64,000 nucleotides of DNA from Ziziphus jujuba (lineage: Eukaryota > Streptophyta > Magnoliopsida > Rosales > Rhamnaceae): NCBI RefSeq assembly GCF_031755915.1, contig NC_083386.1:12028001-12092000 (forward strand), read 5' to 3'. The position numbers and the translations under genes were made by a program. The notes under the pieces were generated by a model. That model was not told where the DNA came from. It saw only the letters and a list, made by a program, of their open reading frames with translations, and searched no databases. Each line of letters opens with the position of its first letter. The first letter of the stretch is position 1. Positions 23,472 through 37,865 of this stretch are shown in pieces.

Positions 23472-26385
23472 TAAAGCTAAAAAGGCGTTACATTGAACTA
23501 TGAATTATTGGCAAACGTTTCTAGTCTTAAGTCTTAACCCATAAGTAAGACAAATAGAAGAAGAAAAGGTACTTCTCTCTTATCAAATATTACCAATCCA
23601 TTCAAACTCTGACTGGCTTGTAAAGAACCTCCTCGGATAATGATGATATTTTTAGTATTTTTTTAATTAATTATTTTATTTTATTTTTCTTTGATTTATT
23701 TTTGTTGGAAGGGTCCGAGAGGGCTTTGGAAAAATGCTCAGCCTTTAATCAGGATTGTATTCAGTGAGACAAAATGATGTCTCAAATCCCAGCTACCAGA
23801 AAACACAAAGGCTAATCAACTTTTATAGGATTAAAGTGCAAAACATGCAAGTTACAATTAAAGAAAGAAAAAAACAAATTAAAGTAGGACCTTATGTTTC
23901 AATCATAATGATATATTCAGTGTTTTGATTTAATATATAGGGATTCTGCATGGTCCTATTAGATTAATACGCGTTTACATAAAAGGGAACCTCTAATCAA
24001 AAATTTTTTTTGCACACTCAAACTTCCACTTAATTAGTAGATGATAGGAACTAAGAAAACCATAGACATTTTGTGCGAGTGGTCAAACCTCATCATCAAC
24101 TAAAATCATAACACACGAAATGATTGTTTGTCTATTTTTATTTTAGTAGCTTAATGAAATAATTAAATATTTCTAATTAATCCCGTAGTGCTTAAGGTCT
24201 ACATCACCAATCAACTAGCCTACTCGTACGGAGAGAAATTTTTTGCAAAAAGTTTCAATTACTTAAGCGGTAAGACTTTTAATTAACATCTATAGAAGCT
24301 AATTAGTTAATTCTTTAAACTCCTCAATCTTTGGACGTGATTCAAGGGTGATTTGAGTTATTGTACATAGTACAAATTAATTTTCATCTAAATTAGTAGG
24401 AAAAAAGCTAATTCACTCTACCCATTCCTTTCTTCATTAATTACTATTAATTTATTAGCCGTAGTACAGAGTAATCTTAATTAGAATTGGAACTAACTTA
24501 TTAACTACTGGACCCTGGAATAAGAAACTTTAATACAGTACGTACTACATATTTAGGACACAGAGCACAGTTGCATGACCATTTGTTATTTATATAACCT
24601 ATTTGTTATCCTAATTTATCTTTCTCTAGCTAGCTCGTAATATGTAGCTCCAAAACTTTTGTCTGGCATCAGCCTCCAATTCAAGTTACTTAATTGGAGA
24701 TCGTGTCATCAAATGATTAGGCTTATAATATCCAAGTAATTAAGATAACATTATTCAGTGCTTTGAAACTTTAGAATATATAATTGGCTAAACTAGGCCA
24801 ATTAATTCTGCATCCTAACATTAACTGCGATTAGGAACTTAAACTTTATCACTTAATTTTTCCTTAATTTAATGCTGATTTTTTTATTAAATTAAAGTTT
24901 GTTTGGAAAATGACTCTAAACGTAGCAAATTAAAGACAATTCTCATGGTCCTTTTAGTATGATTTTGATTTTTGAGATCCATATAATGCTGTATATGTGC
25001 ATGCGTGTATGTGTAAAAAAGCCGTATTAAAAAAAAAAGATGAAAGATTGGGATCACCGGCCTCAATAAAAAAAAACGCAAAACATATCCACACAATTAA
25101 TTGTTGGTGGGTGGACTAGAGAGTCAAGACACTATTATTCACACGGATTCTCTTCTAATTATATAATAATAATATATATGTTTCATAGTGTGTTAAATTT
25201 TCTGAATACGTTAATTACTTATATCAATTCTAAAAAAAATATTCCCTCCCATCTCATACTTTTTATAAAGCCCTAGATTTCGTTTTCATTTAGATTAGTC
25301 AAACATTCCCCTCACTCACTTTCCTTCTCTTTTTTTCCCCCTCTCTCTCTCCCTATAGATTTAATAATTAGTAAAGCCAAAAGAGAAAAACTATAGTTTT
25401 GGTTTTTAGTGCTTCATTACGCAAGCTTCCATATATCATTTTATGCTGCTCGACGTATTGATAAAAGAGTGGAGTTTAAACCTATTCTTTATCCGAATAA
25501 TATGTATTACTATTCCTTTGATAATGACAATAATATTAAAGCCATGCAAAATATTAAACCTTATGTTTAAGTATTCCTGTATACATGCCAAATTATTAGC
25601 CGTTAGTGTATACATACTTTGATTTGGTTTGTACGTATATAACAAACAATAATGCTTTGTACAAATATTTAAGTTTGGTTTGATGGCGCACAAACTTTCT
25701 ACTTCTTAAAAGGGGATCAAAACAAGATGCCTGTATGTGTGCATTTAGTGAATAATAAGGCGATTATTTCTTTGACAATTGATGGTGATCCATATCAGCA
25801 GAATATGAATACATATACAATTTTTATTTTTATTTTATCATTTACAATAATCTTTTTCCATCTCATATCTCAAATTCATGACCTTCCATGCATAGATATG
25901 ATTTGTTAACGTATATAATTCTCATCTTAATAATTTTGGAAATATTGATGTTGGAAGTACTGAAGGTATTTAAACTTCCAATTGAGTTTTTAATTTTAAA
26001 TAAGTATTTGAGACAATACCCTTTAATTAGTTCACATGTCTGCAGGATTCTCTTCTTATATTAGAAACATATTCCAACAATCAAAACTTTATATGCATAT
26101 ATGGAACTCTTCAATTACTCCACTATAAAATACAAATCCAGTGAAGTTTTCAGTTAATAATAATAATAATAATATAATAATAATAACTATTTACCATATG
26201 TGCAATAGAATATTAATTTATTAATGGTTAGATTTTTTTTTTTTTCATAAATTGAAAAGGAGATTTTAATGTTGAACTAACAATTTTGAGGTTATTACCA
26301 ATAAATACTACCATCTGGTTTATCCTAAAATAGCAATTAGATATGAGTTAAAAAAATATATAAATTCTTTTTGGTAAAACAAAAA

Positions 26386-26433
<48 letters not shown>

Positions 26434-29400
26434 TTGCTTTGGATATATATATATATATATATGAATAGATCAGCACTACTTTTTATAGAAGCCCTAGCTT
26501 AATAAAATTGCACCAATGGATCTCCATATATATGGGGCAATTTTTCGCGCCGCATATGTTGACTCTCATATGTGATCAACTTTAAGAATTTTTTTTTTTA
26601 TATTCCAAAAAAAAAAAAAAACTGTAAGATCTTTTTTCTTTTTGTTTTTTTTTTTTTTAAAACATGATATAAGTTAGAGCTTTTGAAAATATATAGATAT
26701 ATATATATATATTATAATTTACCAAGATGTATAAGATTTACCTTGCAATTTTTACATATTATGCATGTGATGACATTGTTTAAACAATTAATTATTACAA
26801 ACAACATTAGTCATATAATGTAACATGTACAAACCTGTACAAATTGTTATGAAAAACTTTCTATAGGAACAATTAGCGAAGACATATGGGTAGAGAATTA
26901 CGTTAATTAAGTCAACTAAGCAACAAATTTTCTTAATTTGCTTAGAGATCTTACCAAATCATAATTCACTTTGTGTGGCATTATTATTTTTCTTGACGTT
27001 GCGCTGAGAAGCAAGTAAAGTTTTCACCAAAAAAAGAGAAGCAAGTAAAGTAATAAAAACTACCAGATAAAAAGGTGTGCAATTAATTACCCCAAAAAAA
27101 AAAAAAAAAAAAAGGGTGTGCATTTAGTTTACTCAGTATTAAAAAGACAACAGTAACTGTTGGGAAACTACTTTTACTATTTCATGAAAAAGAACAGCGA
27201 TCTGGGGACTAGCGACCAAAGTACAATAAATAACGGAACAGCACTAATTAAGTTACTCAGCACTGTAGCTTCAATTAAAAGCACTAAAAGCATTAATATT
27301 TTCAATCAAAAAACTGTTAAAGCACTGCTCAGGTACATGGACATACATAAAACACTTGATAATTTTAATGTGCTTGATATAAAAAAAAGAAAAAAAAAAA
27401 AAAGAATCGATGATTTTATTTTGAGTTAAATCCCGATTTGAATTTTGATCCTTTAGAGATAGATGACGACTAGTTTTTGTATTTAACTGTGTCAAAAGAA
27501 ATTTCCCCTCTCTTTTGCATAGGTCAAAAAACAAAAAAAACAAAAAAAAAACCAAAAAAAAAAAAATCGTATAAACTTTGAAAGTTTCCAATAATAAAAT
27601 AATATATTTTCTACTGTTTCCGAATTAAAGAAAATAATGTTTAATTAGTTGAACCCAGCTGGATATGGCCTTAATTTGTTGAACTCAGATGCTATTGCTC
27701 CATAAAATTAATCATTTAAAAGAAAAAAAGAAAAAAAACGAAGTACAATTGTATATTGAATTTATTATTATTATTATGTTTTTCTATCTAAACCCAAATA
27801 ACAAATTACAAAATCTTTGTGAATGCGCTAGGAACAGTCAAAAAGGGTAGATACATCTTGATATGCAATATTTAAATAAACAGTTTTCTTCACTTTTTTT
27901 TCTCAACATTAACTAAACAGTTTATAACTATTTGCCAAAAAAAATTAAACAGATGATTATTCTTTATATTTTTCCTTACGAATCAGGTAATAAAAGATTA
28001 CAGTTAGTGTTTACAAAAATATATAAACGAATTACTTTTTTTGGTGATTCTAAAGCTAACAAATTTATTTATCAAATTTCGAATACCAAATAAGATATGA
28101 CATTAATTATATTATTGGATTTATTTTTTTTATAATTTTGAAGTTATATAAATTTGTCCATTAAAAAAAGTTATATTAATTTGACAAACATTAATAAGTA
28201 ATAAGCTGCCATATCAATATTCAAAATTCAATAAATAAATTTGTTGAGCTAACATTTGCTATATTGGACTAGTTTGAATCAAGTTATATTATTTTAAATA
28301 TACTCAATTGTTTCGCTTTGTAATTAAAATCCAAGGGAAATAGCATTTAATCACTTTTAATATTTCAAAAAACTAAAAGGAATATTCCTAAACCATCCAC
28401 ATGCAATGGAAGTAGTACGAAGTAGTACTTGTTTTTCCAATTTTAAATGTACATGTCAAAAGCACTACGTACATATACATTATTTCACCTTCTTTGTTGG
28501 AATTGCATATAAAGATTCCCATCTCATTAATTTCTACCTTAAGTCCCAGGCAACATACAAAAAGTATATTGAAAATACTAGCGCTTTTAGACCAAAGGTC
28601 TTATATGGAAATAACAATTAAGAATTTCTTTTTTTTTTTATTTTTCTGGGATTTTTGTACTTTCTGGAATAAATTTAATGAGATCTACATTTTTTCCCCC
28701 CCTAAAATTTGGGAGATCTAGCAAGAGTGCTAAATCACTTTCGTTTCATAGGTGAAGGATTTAAATTGAAATAATAGTCTTTGAAAACTTCAAATCCTAT
28801 AAAGAATTCCGAGTTAGTTGAAGATCTTCAAATCCAACCTAGTTGCTGGTGGTTAAAAAAAAAAAAAAAAAAAAAAGTAAAAACTAGTTGCTGGTGATAT
28901 TTGATTTCGACACATCTCACTTTGATTGTTTACTAATGTGTCAACTCATGAATTTCATGAATTAAACTTTAATCCTTGTGAGTTGAACAGTTGAACTCCA
29001 ACTCAACCGCCTATAATAATGTTAATTAAACTAGGAGGTCTATTTCAGAAATAAAATCTGTAAGTTAGTCCTTCTAAAAGCTATTATTTCATTTTATTAT
29101 TTTTCCAAGGATAATTTAGTATTTTCAATAAAAACAAAAGAGTAAGTCTTCATTTTTTTCCCCCCCAAAAGTGTTAGACCACTAAAGCACCCTTAAAGGT
29201 GGTAGTCTAGCTATTAGCTAGCTAGATTTTAAAACAAAAAACAAACATTACATAGCAAAATAAAAGCAACCACTCTGTGAAACATTTTCTATATGAAGAA
29301 ATTGAACAAATTAACTTTTTTGTTATATATGTATATATATGGAAGTGTGAGAATTTGAAGTTTGGAACATTGTTTGAAAAAATAGTGGCTTTCCCATTAG

Positions 29401-29732
29401 TTTGTATTGAGGAGACACATGTGCATGATTGAACTTAATTAACTGTTCAAATTTTAATCTGGTGATATAATGGCAACTCTTTTACTTAAATTTTTTTTCT
29501 TTTATAAATCAAAAAATCTGAACTCTCACAAAGAATAAAATTATAACAAAAACCAAGGACATTTTTTTTTTCCTGGAAAGTTCAATGACATTCTCAAAGA
29601 GTACTAAAAGAAAAAGTTATGGAACGTTACAACTAAGCAAAATTTAGGAGCAAGTTGCAAAGTTCAAGATTAACATCCTTTAACATTATAATGGAAGTCC
29701 ATTTACACTTATCAATTGGTATATACTACTAA

Positions 29733-29910
29733 ATCTTGGATTAGTTCAATTGGTAAGGAAGGCTAACTCTCCTTGTCAACCAGAATTCGATTTTTGTGCG
29801 GGAACACTTTAGAAGTTTTGTAACTTCTAAATGCACTAGATTAATATGAGGGAGTGTGTCCTTAAGATCACTTGTGAAGGGACTAGTCGAGGTGCGCTTA
29901 GGACCCTTAA
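29733..29910 (+). mobile_element. tRNA-related SINE-like repeat candidate
   Basis: TAGTTCAATTGG at 29742-29753 fits the RNA polymerase III A box, and GAATTCGATTT at 29783-29793 is a degraded B box at the usual spacing. No tRNA cloverleaf can be drawn. A second A-box-like TGGCTCAATTGG lies near 10050 and another TGGTCTAGTAGT near 36369, suggesting a dispersed family. Confidence 0.4.
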
Positions 29911-32841
29911 AACTAAAAAATATATATATTATTACGTAATATACATTGACATCCCAAATCCAAATTGGGAAAATGTCTAATCGCTAAGCCTACTTTAAAA
30001 AAAGGGGGAAAAAAGAAGAAGAAGGAAATAGCTCATCTAGGACGTGGTAGGCACATTTAGTCCCAAAGACAAATTAAGATATTATAATTTACAAGAGCAT
30101 AATACTTTAAGTTCTCCTAAACAATTACATTTGTCTTTTTAACATCTATGTGCATGATTTTTGTATAGTATATATTTATCTAAGAATTCTAGAAATGACA
30201 AAGAATCTAAGGCTTATATGATTGAGCTCATGTGGAAGAACGTGAGGCCTGAGAAACCAAGAAGAGAAGCATAGATTGGAATCTCAGAGAAAAGAAAAGA
30301 AAGAGGTCTATTCAACAAGGACGTCACAAAAGGGAAAGCTGCCATGGAAACAGAGAGAACATCTTCACGCCTATACATGTGGGCATCAACAACATTAACA
30401 CCCCTCTAGCTGTTTGGATTTCCGAGCTGATTTTGTTTTTCTTTTTTTCTTCTTCTTCTTCTTCTTCTTCTTCTTCCTTTTTTTATTTTTTTTAATTTTA
30501 TGTTATAATTAATTTTGTTTTTCCATTATACCCCAGCCATTCCCATCAGACATTTTTGGGATCACTATCCCATATTGTACTCTACTACGACCAACCGACC
30601 AAGAACAAACTATCTTCACTATTGCAGTCATAGAAAGAGAGAAAGAAAGAAAAGAAAGAAGAGAGAGAATGAGAGGATTAGCTTTTTGACGGTTTATTGC
30701 TACTAACTTTATTCCTTTGTTAGAAAACAGCTAGCTTTGATTATTGCAAAAAGCAAATCCAAAATAACCCAGATTCCCATTCTCTTAGAAATGAAAGGGG
30801 GGGAAAAAAAAAGGGGGTAAATCAAAAATGAATTATTATAATAATGATATCATTAACCATAATTAAAATATGATTAAAAACATTCTCAAAGTATTAGGTT
30901 TTGATTTTATTTTATTTTCCGCTTCGATCGAAAAAAGGAAAAGCTTCAAGATCAAACAAAAGGTTAAAGAGAGATGCGGGGACTGTTTTTTTTTTTTTTT
31001 TTTTAACTTTTTTTATAATTTTGAGGTTTCTTTGATTTTTTGCTTTTGACTCTGTCTGATATTGTCCCAGCTATCCTCTCTTAGGTTATTTTTGTTCCTA
31101 CAAAATTCCAAGAATCCCACTTGGATCTTTTGCATGGTTTTGAGTGGGATTTTGGCCTTTCTATAACCTTCTTTGTTTTTCGTCCATGTCTACCACTTCA
31201 AGTCCGCAAATACAACAAACAAGTACGTTTTTATGCAAATTTTTTTTTTCTTTTGTAGACAATTTCTTATAATTGCATAATCATTTCAGAACCTCCCCAA
31301 TAGCAACAAATAAGTACCGTCTTGTAATTATAAAAAACAAAATTATTACAACCTTTTTTTTTTTTTTTTTGGTTTCTTCAGAAATATTCTCTTATCCAAC
31401 ATCCTAGATAAAAGTTTCATCATCCGACAATAGATCAATATATTACCAGTAATTAATGGCTTATTAACAGATATAAGTTGATCTTGGATTGGACAAAAAT
31501 TTTCTAGATAAGAGACTCAGTAATATAAAGATATAGATATATTGTTTAAAAAGTTTTTTTTGTTAAGGAGGGTGAAAATTTACTAACCCTCAAAGTAAAT
31601 ATTCCTATAAAAATGAGACCAAAGATATATCTGGGAAATCTACATTTCCAAATGGATGATTAAAGAAACTAGGGGTTAGTACTAGCAGAGACCTTTTGAT
31701 GGTGATGAATAAGCAACATGGATGAACAGTAGTGTTTTCATGAGACTGGTATCAAACAGATATCAATCGCTGAGACTTAAAGATTCCGCAGAAATGGCAA
31801 GAAATTGTCGCACTGCATTTACCTAAAAGAAGAAAAAAACTGGTACTAAACTGTTTCTGGGCATGTACTTCGACTCTTTTCTGCAGAGAAGAGATTGAGA
31901 GAAAGAGAGAGAAAAACTGTGAAAGTTGCAGGGAATGGGAGACTCTTACATTGCATTGAATCTGTAGCCGGATCATAAGCATGATGAATTAATCTGAGAA
32001 TACATATAATGGTAGCTGCTTAATTTCCAATTCAAACCCATTTGAAAATCATGGATTTTTATGATGAATTCAAAGAGCTTTCTCTTTCTCTCCAATATTG
32101 CATATAATTATTGAATTTTTTTTGTCAATAATTTATGTATGAATGTGGATAATTTGGCCAATTGATTTCTTCTATGTTTTTTGGCAAAGTGATCTCCACC
32201 TCATTGAAATGACCAAATTATGTTTAAAGAAAACAAAAAGTGGCAGACATATTTTCTTCATATAATTAATTTGAAGCAAGCAAAAAAAACAAAGAATTAC
32301 CACTTAATTAGGAAAAACCACTGCACATATCAATATATATATAACATTTTATAGCTCCTTGATGTCAGATACAAAAACTCCATGAACACATAATCCTAGC
32401 TAGATCTTTTCAATACACATAGAATGACCCCAAAAAAAAAAAAAAAAAAAAAAGAAGAAGAAAAGAAAAGAAAAGATCAAACAATAATAAAACAACACAA
32501 AAATAATTTCAAGGACTAGAAAATCCTACCATTGCAAAAGTTTCTTTTCTTTTCTTTGATTTTTTTGCAGCACATCATGAAGGCAGCATGATCCATATCC
32601 CCTTGATTCCCAAATGATCATCACCTCTTTTAGAGTTTTTCTGATTTTTGCTACCTTGATCGAAAAATGTTAGGGTGGTGGTTGGTTTAACACTGTATGT
32701 TTTGAGTTGTTCATTTTTTTTTTTTCCCTTTTTTGTAGTTTAAATTCCTGAAATAATATTTAAAATTGAAACAGGCAAAAGGATTGGGTTTTCTTGGTGA
32801 GGTGTTTGGAAGACTAGAAAATAAGAATAGATTATTAGATA

Positions 32842-34154
32842 TTATAAAAGGTGGCTGGTGGAAGAAGAAGTGAAACCAGATAGATCAGTCCATGCATTGC
32901 CACCTGCCCAATATTGATCATTTCCAAGAGCACCCAAAAAGTTTCTTGACAGATTTAACCCTTGATTTTCTTCCATTTTCACAGCACCACCACCTCCAAG
33001 CTGCTGCTGATGAGTAGCCCCATCAGTAACTGCAGAAGAACCCAATGGCTTAGACCGAAGCTGCCCAGCTCCGCCGACGTAGCTCGGCGGCTCCACATTT
33101 TCACCCTCGAACGGATACAACCCTGTCGGAGTCTCCAAATTAGTTAAGAAAGGAAATTGTTGCACCTGCTGCTGCAGTCTCCACTGCTCGGCAAGTCCAC
33201 TTGATAAAATAGACCCACCTGCAGCACCGCCACCGCCTCCAATCTGATATTGGACATCATTTCCACCCGTACTCACCACCTGCGGTTGAATTCCGGCGAA
33301 ATTCATACCGATGTCGCCGCCGGCGGAACCGTATTCGCTAAGATGATGAAGAGAAGGCAAGAAAGGTAAATGAGGTGGTGGTACTACCGGAGACAAATGG
33401 GCTATCATATCACTCGTACAGCTGTTGGAGGAGACGGTGGTCGTCGAACAAGAGCCACCGGTGGTTTGTCGCTCTGTCGCTGGAGATTTCGATCTGCTAC
33501 CTTTGCTCCTTTTGTTCCTTCTGCAACCTCCGCCTACCGGAACGTTCCGCAAAGCTCCTCCTCTAGTCCAGTAACGCCTGCACGTCTTGCAAAAGTGACG
33601 TGGCTGAGTGAGACTGTAATTGTTGAAGTAGCAAAACTTGGTATTTGTTGATTCGCAGCGAGGGCATTTGAGGGATGCCTCTGGCTGTGGTATTTTAGCT
33701 AGCCGGGCTCGATCAGACATCGAACCTGGCCTGATCGAGCCTTGGCTTCCGCCACCACCGCCAGCTGAAGGAGGTGGCGGCTGTGGCGGAAGCTGCGGAT
33801 TCTGATGATGATTTTGATGATGCTGATGATGATCACCACCAACGCCGCCACGCCCACCACCCTGTTGTTGCTGATGATTTGATTGCTGCAAATATTTTTT
33901 TAAAAAAAATGGAAAAATAGAAAAATCAAATATATGGTATATTCAAGAAAGGATTAAAAGGGCTGGGAATATTTATCCTTAAATTTTTAGCTTTTTTGGA
34001 GAAGAAGCTAAGGGGTCTAAAAAATAAAAATTAATTAGGAGCAAAAAAATTAAAAAAGGAAAAAAGGAAAGAAAGAAAGAAAGAAAGAAAGAAAGACCAA
34101 TACCTGTTGCCAGTTGGGTGGATCCAGATAGACGGGAACGGATGAGAAAACCAT
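32842..34154 (-). CDS. Dof-type zinc-finger transcription factor, 364 aa
   Basis: Two exons on the minus strand: 34154-34104 (17 codons, [17 protein letters not shown]) and 33885-32842, joined by a phase-0 GT-AG intron of 218 nt. The Dof domain is complete at about residues 89-145, with the four zinc-binding cysteines C91, C94, C116 and C119 (CPRC and CKTC) and the [18 protein letters not shown] block. Dof proteins bind AAAG-core sites in promoters. The N-terminus starting MVFSS, ending WQQ at the intron, is typical of the plant Dof subgroup with a short first exon. The flanks of the domain are low-complexity: His/Gln, Pro and Gly runs before it and Gly/Ser/Gln-rich stretches after it. The product is nuclear by family. 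The exact orthologue cannot be fixed without alignment. Confidence 0.93.
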
Positions 34155-34387
34155 GGCTATTAAGAGAGAGAGAGAGAGCTTTCCTTTCTTTCTCTTTTGT
34201 AAAGGTTGATGGGGGTGGTTTTTTAGAGGGTTAGGGGATGTGGTGGAGAATCACATCAACAAAGAGAGAGTTGCAGAGAGAAATAAAGAGAAAGATAGAG
34301 AGAGAAAGAGAGAGAGAAAAGAGTGAGAAATATCACAAGGAGACGGAAAGATAAAGGCGAAGAAGCCTGTTTATTTATTTTGTTCCT

Positions 34388-34447
<60 letters not shown>

Positions 34448-34460
34448 GTTTTATTAAATT
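34155..34460 (-). promoter_or_regulatory. GA-rich 5' leader/proximal promoter of the Dof gene
   Basis: Immediately upstream of the Dof start, the minus strand carries several GAGA runs, the longest at 34392-34443, a pure (CT)n tract on the plus strand. GA-rich leaders are common in plant regulatory genes and may bind GAGA-binding factors. Transcription start not located. Confidence 0.45.
34392..34443. repeat. (CT)n microsatellite, 52 bp
   Basis: A pure CT tract upstream of the Dof gene. Confidence 0.95.
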
Positions 34461-37449
34461 TTTAGGGTTTTTGAAGGAAACGAACAATTTTTTTCCTTAG
34501 TCTTTAAGCTTCTTTTTGATGCTGTTTTACTGTAACTCAAAAAAGAGATTAGTGGTCATGCATGGAGAGAGATTAGAGAGAGAAAGAGAAAATAAAAAAT
34601 AATAATAATAATAAGGTAAAACTTTATTAATAATATATGTGAGTGAATTATAGAGGCTAAATAAAATAATAATAATATGGAATTAAAAATGAAAAGGTGG
34701 ATGAGAGGAAGTCTTGGGTGGAAGTGTCACAATCGAATGTACCTTTGTTTCTCCAGTCTGTTCCCGGCAGGTTTTCATTTTTGCATGGAAATGTATAAAG
34801 TTTTTTTTTTTGATTTTTTGATTTTTTTAAGCTGTTTTACGTAGATTATTTGTAAAAGACAAAGATTTATATACATACCATTCTTTATACCATTTTATCA
34901 TATATCCATAAACATATTGCCAGTAAGTCATTGGAAACTATATAAAATGTTTACTGTCCTTAGTGTAATATATTTTATTTATATTATCTTTGGAGACATA
35001 TGCAAAAAGAGATGGTACCAGCTTATACCCTATTTGCAGACGCTACTGTTTTACTAAAAGTCTGAAAAGGGTTTGGGATTTTTTTTGCTAATAATATTAA
35101 GTAAACTCTATTAATTAGTGATTTTCATTAATCAAGATGCTTATACTAATATCACTTTCTTTCCCCCATTAAATTCTTCACCTAAAAAGTGAAAGTAAAA
35201 AATATATAATTTCAAGTAAAAAGGCATAGGTCAAATCATTAAAAATAAATAAAATAACAAACAAAAGGAAGATCATTATCAAGAACTAGTACTTACAAAT
35301 GGATTCTTCTAATAATTTGTGAAAGATGAACAAAATTTCTATACATAAATATATGATCAGTTTGAATAAAAATCAGAGTAGAGACTAATTAATGAATCTT
35401 GTTTATCAAAATAAGGAAAAAGGGTCATCATAATTGCTTTAAATTCATGATTGAAACAGTGTCAAAGTTGTGAAATATTGAAAATGCTGCCAGTTTGCAA
35501 GAGAAAAGGATTGCAAATTTTTTTCATGGCACGCTGCTGAAAAAGGCTGTCTGGAACATGTACACATGGTGTGAGCTTCTTGATGAATTCACAAAAACAC
35601 ACTCTGATCTTTTGTAAGAATCTAACATTTTTATGTGCTTTGATTAACAGTACCATTGTAATTATTTAACACATAATTTAAGATTTTTTGACTTTTTGGG
35701 TTATCTGCTAATAAAAGATAAATTTTTTTAATATATTATATAAATAATATATGTGTATATTAATTTTATATGTCAAAGGAAAACGCGCACTAAACACACT
35801 AGAACTTTAGATACAGGTTTTCAGGGCATATAGTAAGTCAAAAAGAAACCTAGTATGTAACTAGTTTATAAAAGAATCAATTCCTCTCTTTCTTTTTCTT
35901 TTTATCATCACAAGAAACACACTCCCTCTATTTTGGATCATGTTCAATTTGGTCTTTTGTCTTCTTTTTTTTTCTATTTTTTTTTCATTTTTTTTGGTTT
36001 CAAATAATTTCAGGTTGTACAAATATTGAATAAATGATAGATTTTTGCTCAATTAATTAACCACATCGTGGTATATAAGTAGACAAATTATATGATAGAT
36101 TATATGTACGTAGACATATAAGTTTTTTTCTACAGGAATTAAGATATTGTGTTTTTATTACATAAATATTCTAATTAATGATCTGCAAAATATAACTCCT
36201 TTTCTGCACAATATAAAAGTTCAGGAGATTAATTAAAAGTAAAAAATTAATTTTGAAGAATTTATTTTGATGAATTAATTAACATGATATAGAGAGATTC
36301 CTGATTATGAGAACGATGCCCATATAATTAAGTAAACTATAGAGAAATTACCATTGGTGGTTGGTTGTGGTCTAGTAGTAAAAACTTTATCCAAGTGGTT
36401 TTAAGGAAAAAGGTTCAGCGTTTTATTTTATTTTTTTGGTTCAGATACGATATGATATACCCTGTCATTAGTTTCCAAACTAATTTTTTATGACTTAAAA
36501 CCTTAACCTGTTAATCAATCAAAATGTGGGATTTGTTGCTAATTTCATAATTTTAGCAATAAAATTTACATCTAAGGGAATGCCCATGACCCATCAGATT
36601 AAATGTAAATATGAAAAGAAAAAATAAGAAGTAATCGTTTCCTAACATGCCTACCATTTTAATACATTCAATCTTTATTTTTTATTTTTATCATTAAAAA
36701 AATTCTTTATTTTTTTAAGACATAGATTATGTAATAGTATGGTGGATAATATAGTGTAATGTCACTATTTTTTCTAGCTCCCCCAACTATATTTATTATA
36801 AAAAAATAGCAAAATAAAATATCTAATAGTATCATATCTATACATATATATATATATATGTTAGTTAGGAAATTAATTAAATTTCATTTATATATATATA
36901 TTGACAGAGATTATAATATATTTTCATTAAATAATTTTACCATTGAATTAAGTTTATAAATACAATTTTTTTTTATATTTAAAAAAATATTATTTATCAT
37001 TATTGATAAACTATCTTTAATAAATACTATTTGCAAGCGAACTAATCAACCATCATTAAAGGTTTATTTTGGATTCTACCGAAAACGATAATCAGTAACA
37101 AATAATAAAATTCTTTATATTTACTTTTCCAATCAAATTTCTAAAAAAGCCAAAAATAAAAAAATAAACAATAATTAATCTTCTTCACTTATAAGCTAGT
37201 TAAGCCCATAAACACAAACACAGAAAAGAATCTGAACATTTTTTCACCAAAAAATAAATAGATAAATAAATAGGAAAATCTTAGAAAAAGAAAAAGGTAA
37301 AGGGGGGGAAGGGTGTGGGCTAGCCGCCGGATGTGGGGTGGATAGAGTGGTCGTCATCAGATGCTCACGGTCGGAGGATTCTTACTTTTTCAACATGCCA
37401 CGTCAGAAATACAGGGTCCCACATCACCTTCTTGGCTATTGCCAACCCA

Positions 37450-37451
<2 letters not shown>

Positions 37452-37526
<75 letters not shown>
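37452..37526. repeat. Compound microsatellite (AT)n then (CT)n
   Basis: AT tract 37452-37481 followed directly by CT tract 37483-37526. Confidence 0.95.
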
Positions 37527-37530
<4 letters not shown>

Positions 37531-37834
37531 GTGGGTCGGTAAAAAGCAAAGCCAAAGCCAAAGCCAATACCCTGCCTCTGTATTTCTCTTCTATAGGGGT
37601 CCCCCACATGCAATACATGAGGCCCTAAATTTCTGTTGAAGTTTCCACGTACCATATGACCATGACATGGACATGGACATCCATCATCAATATTCATGCC
37701 CATTTCCCTTTTTCTTCCCCTGCATCAAATTCAAATCTTATGGATTATACATTTTCTCGATTTCAGATCGTGACCCTCCGATTCCCTCAATGTCTACCCC
37801 ACCCAGTACCCACTTTCAGGTTGATAACATTGGA

Positions 37835-37865
<31 letters not shown>

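Larger units (their letters stand above)
18300..32841. other. Long gene-poor stretch
   Basis: No supported exon in about 14.5 kb. It holds the 66-bp direct repeat at 19155-19309, a GC-richer patch with a 41-codon frame at 20057-20182, a CACTA-like relic near 22339, a 61-bp (AT)n tract at 23406-23466, several smaller (TA)n tracts near 26390-26460, and a tRNA-related repeat at about 29733-29910. The rest is AT-rich with homopolymer runs. Confidence 0.6.

Noticed and set aside
29733..29800. tRNA gene
   Set aside because: A-box-like sequence is present, but no acceptor, anticodon or T stem can be paired.
31752..31982. Minus-strand open frame downstream of the Dof gene
   Set aside because: No known motif, biased composition, and no splice or promoter support.
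37333..37703. Protein-coding frames across the (AT)n(CT)n tract
   Set aside because: The translation is only repeat-derived Ile-Tyr and Ser-Leu (or Arg-Glu) runs.
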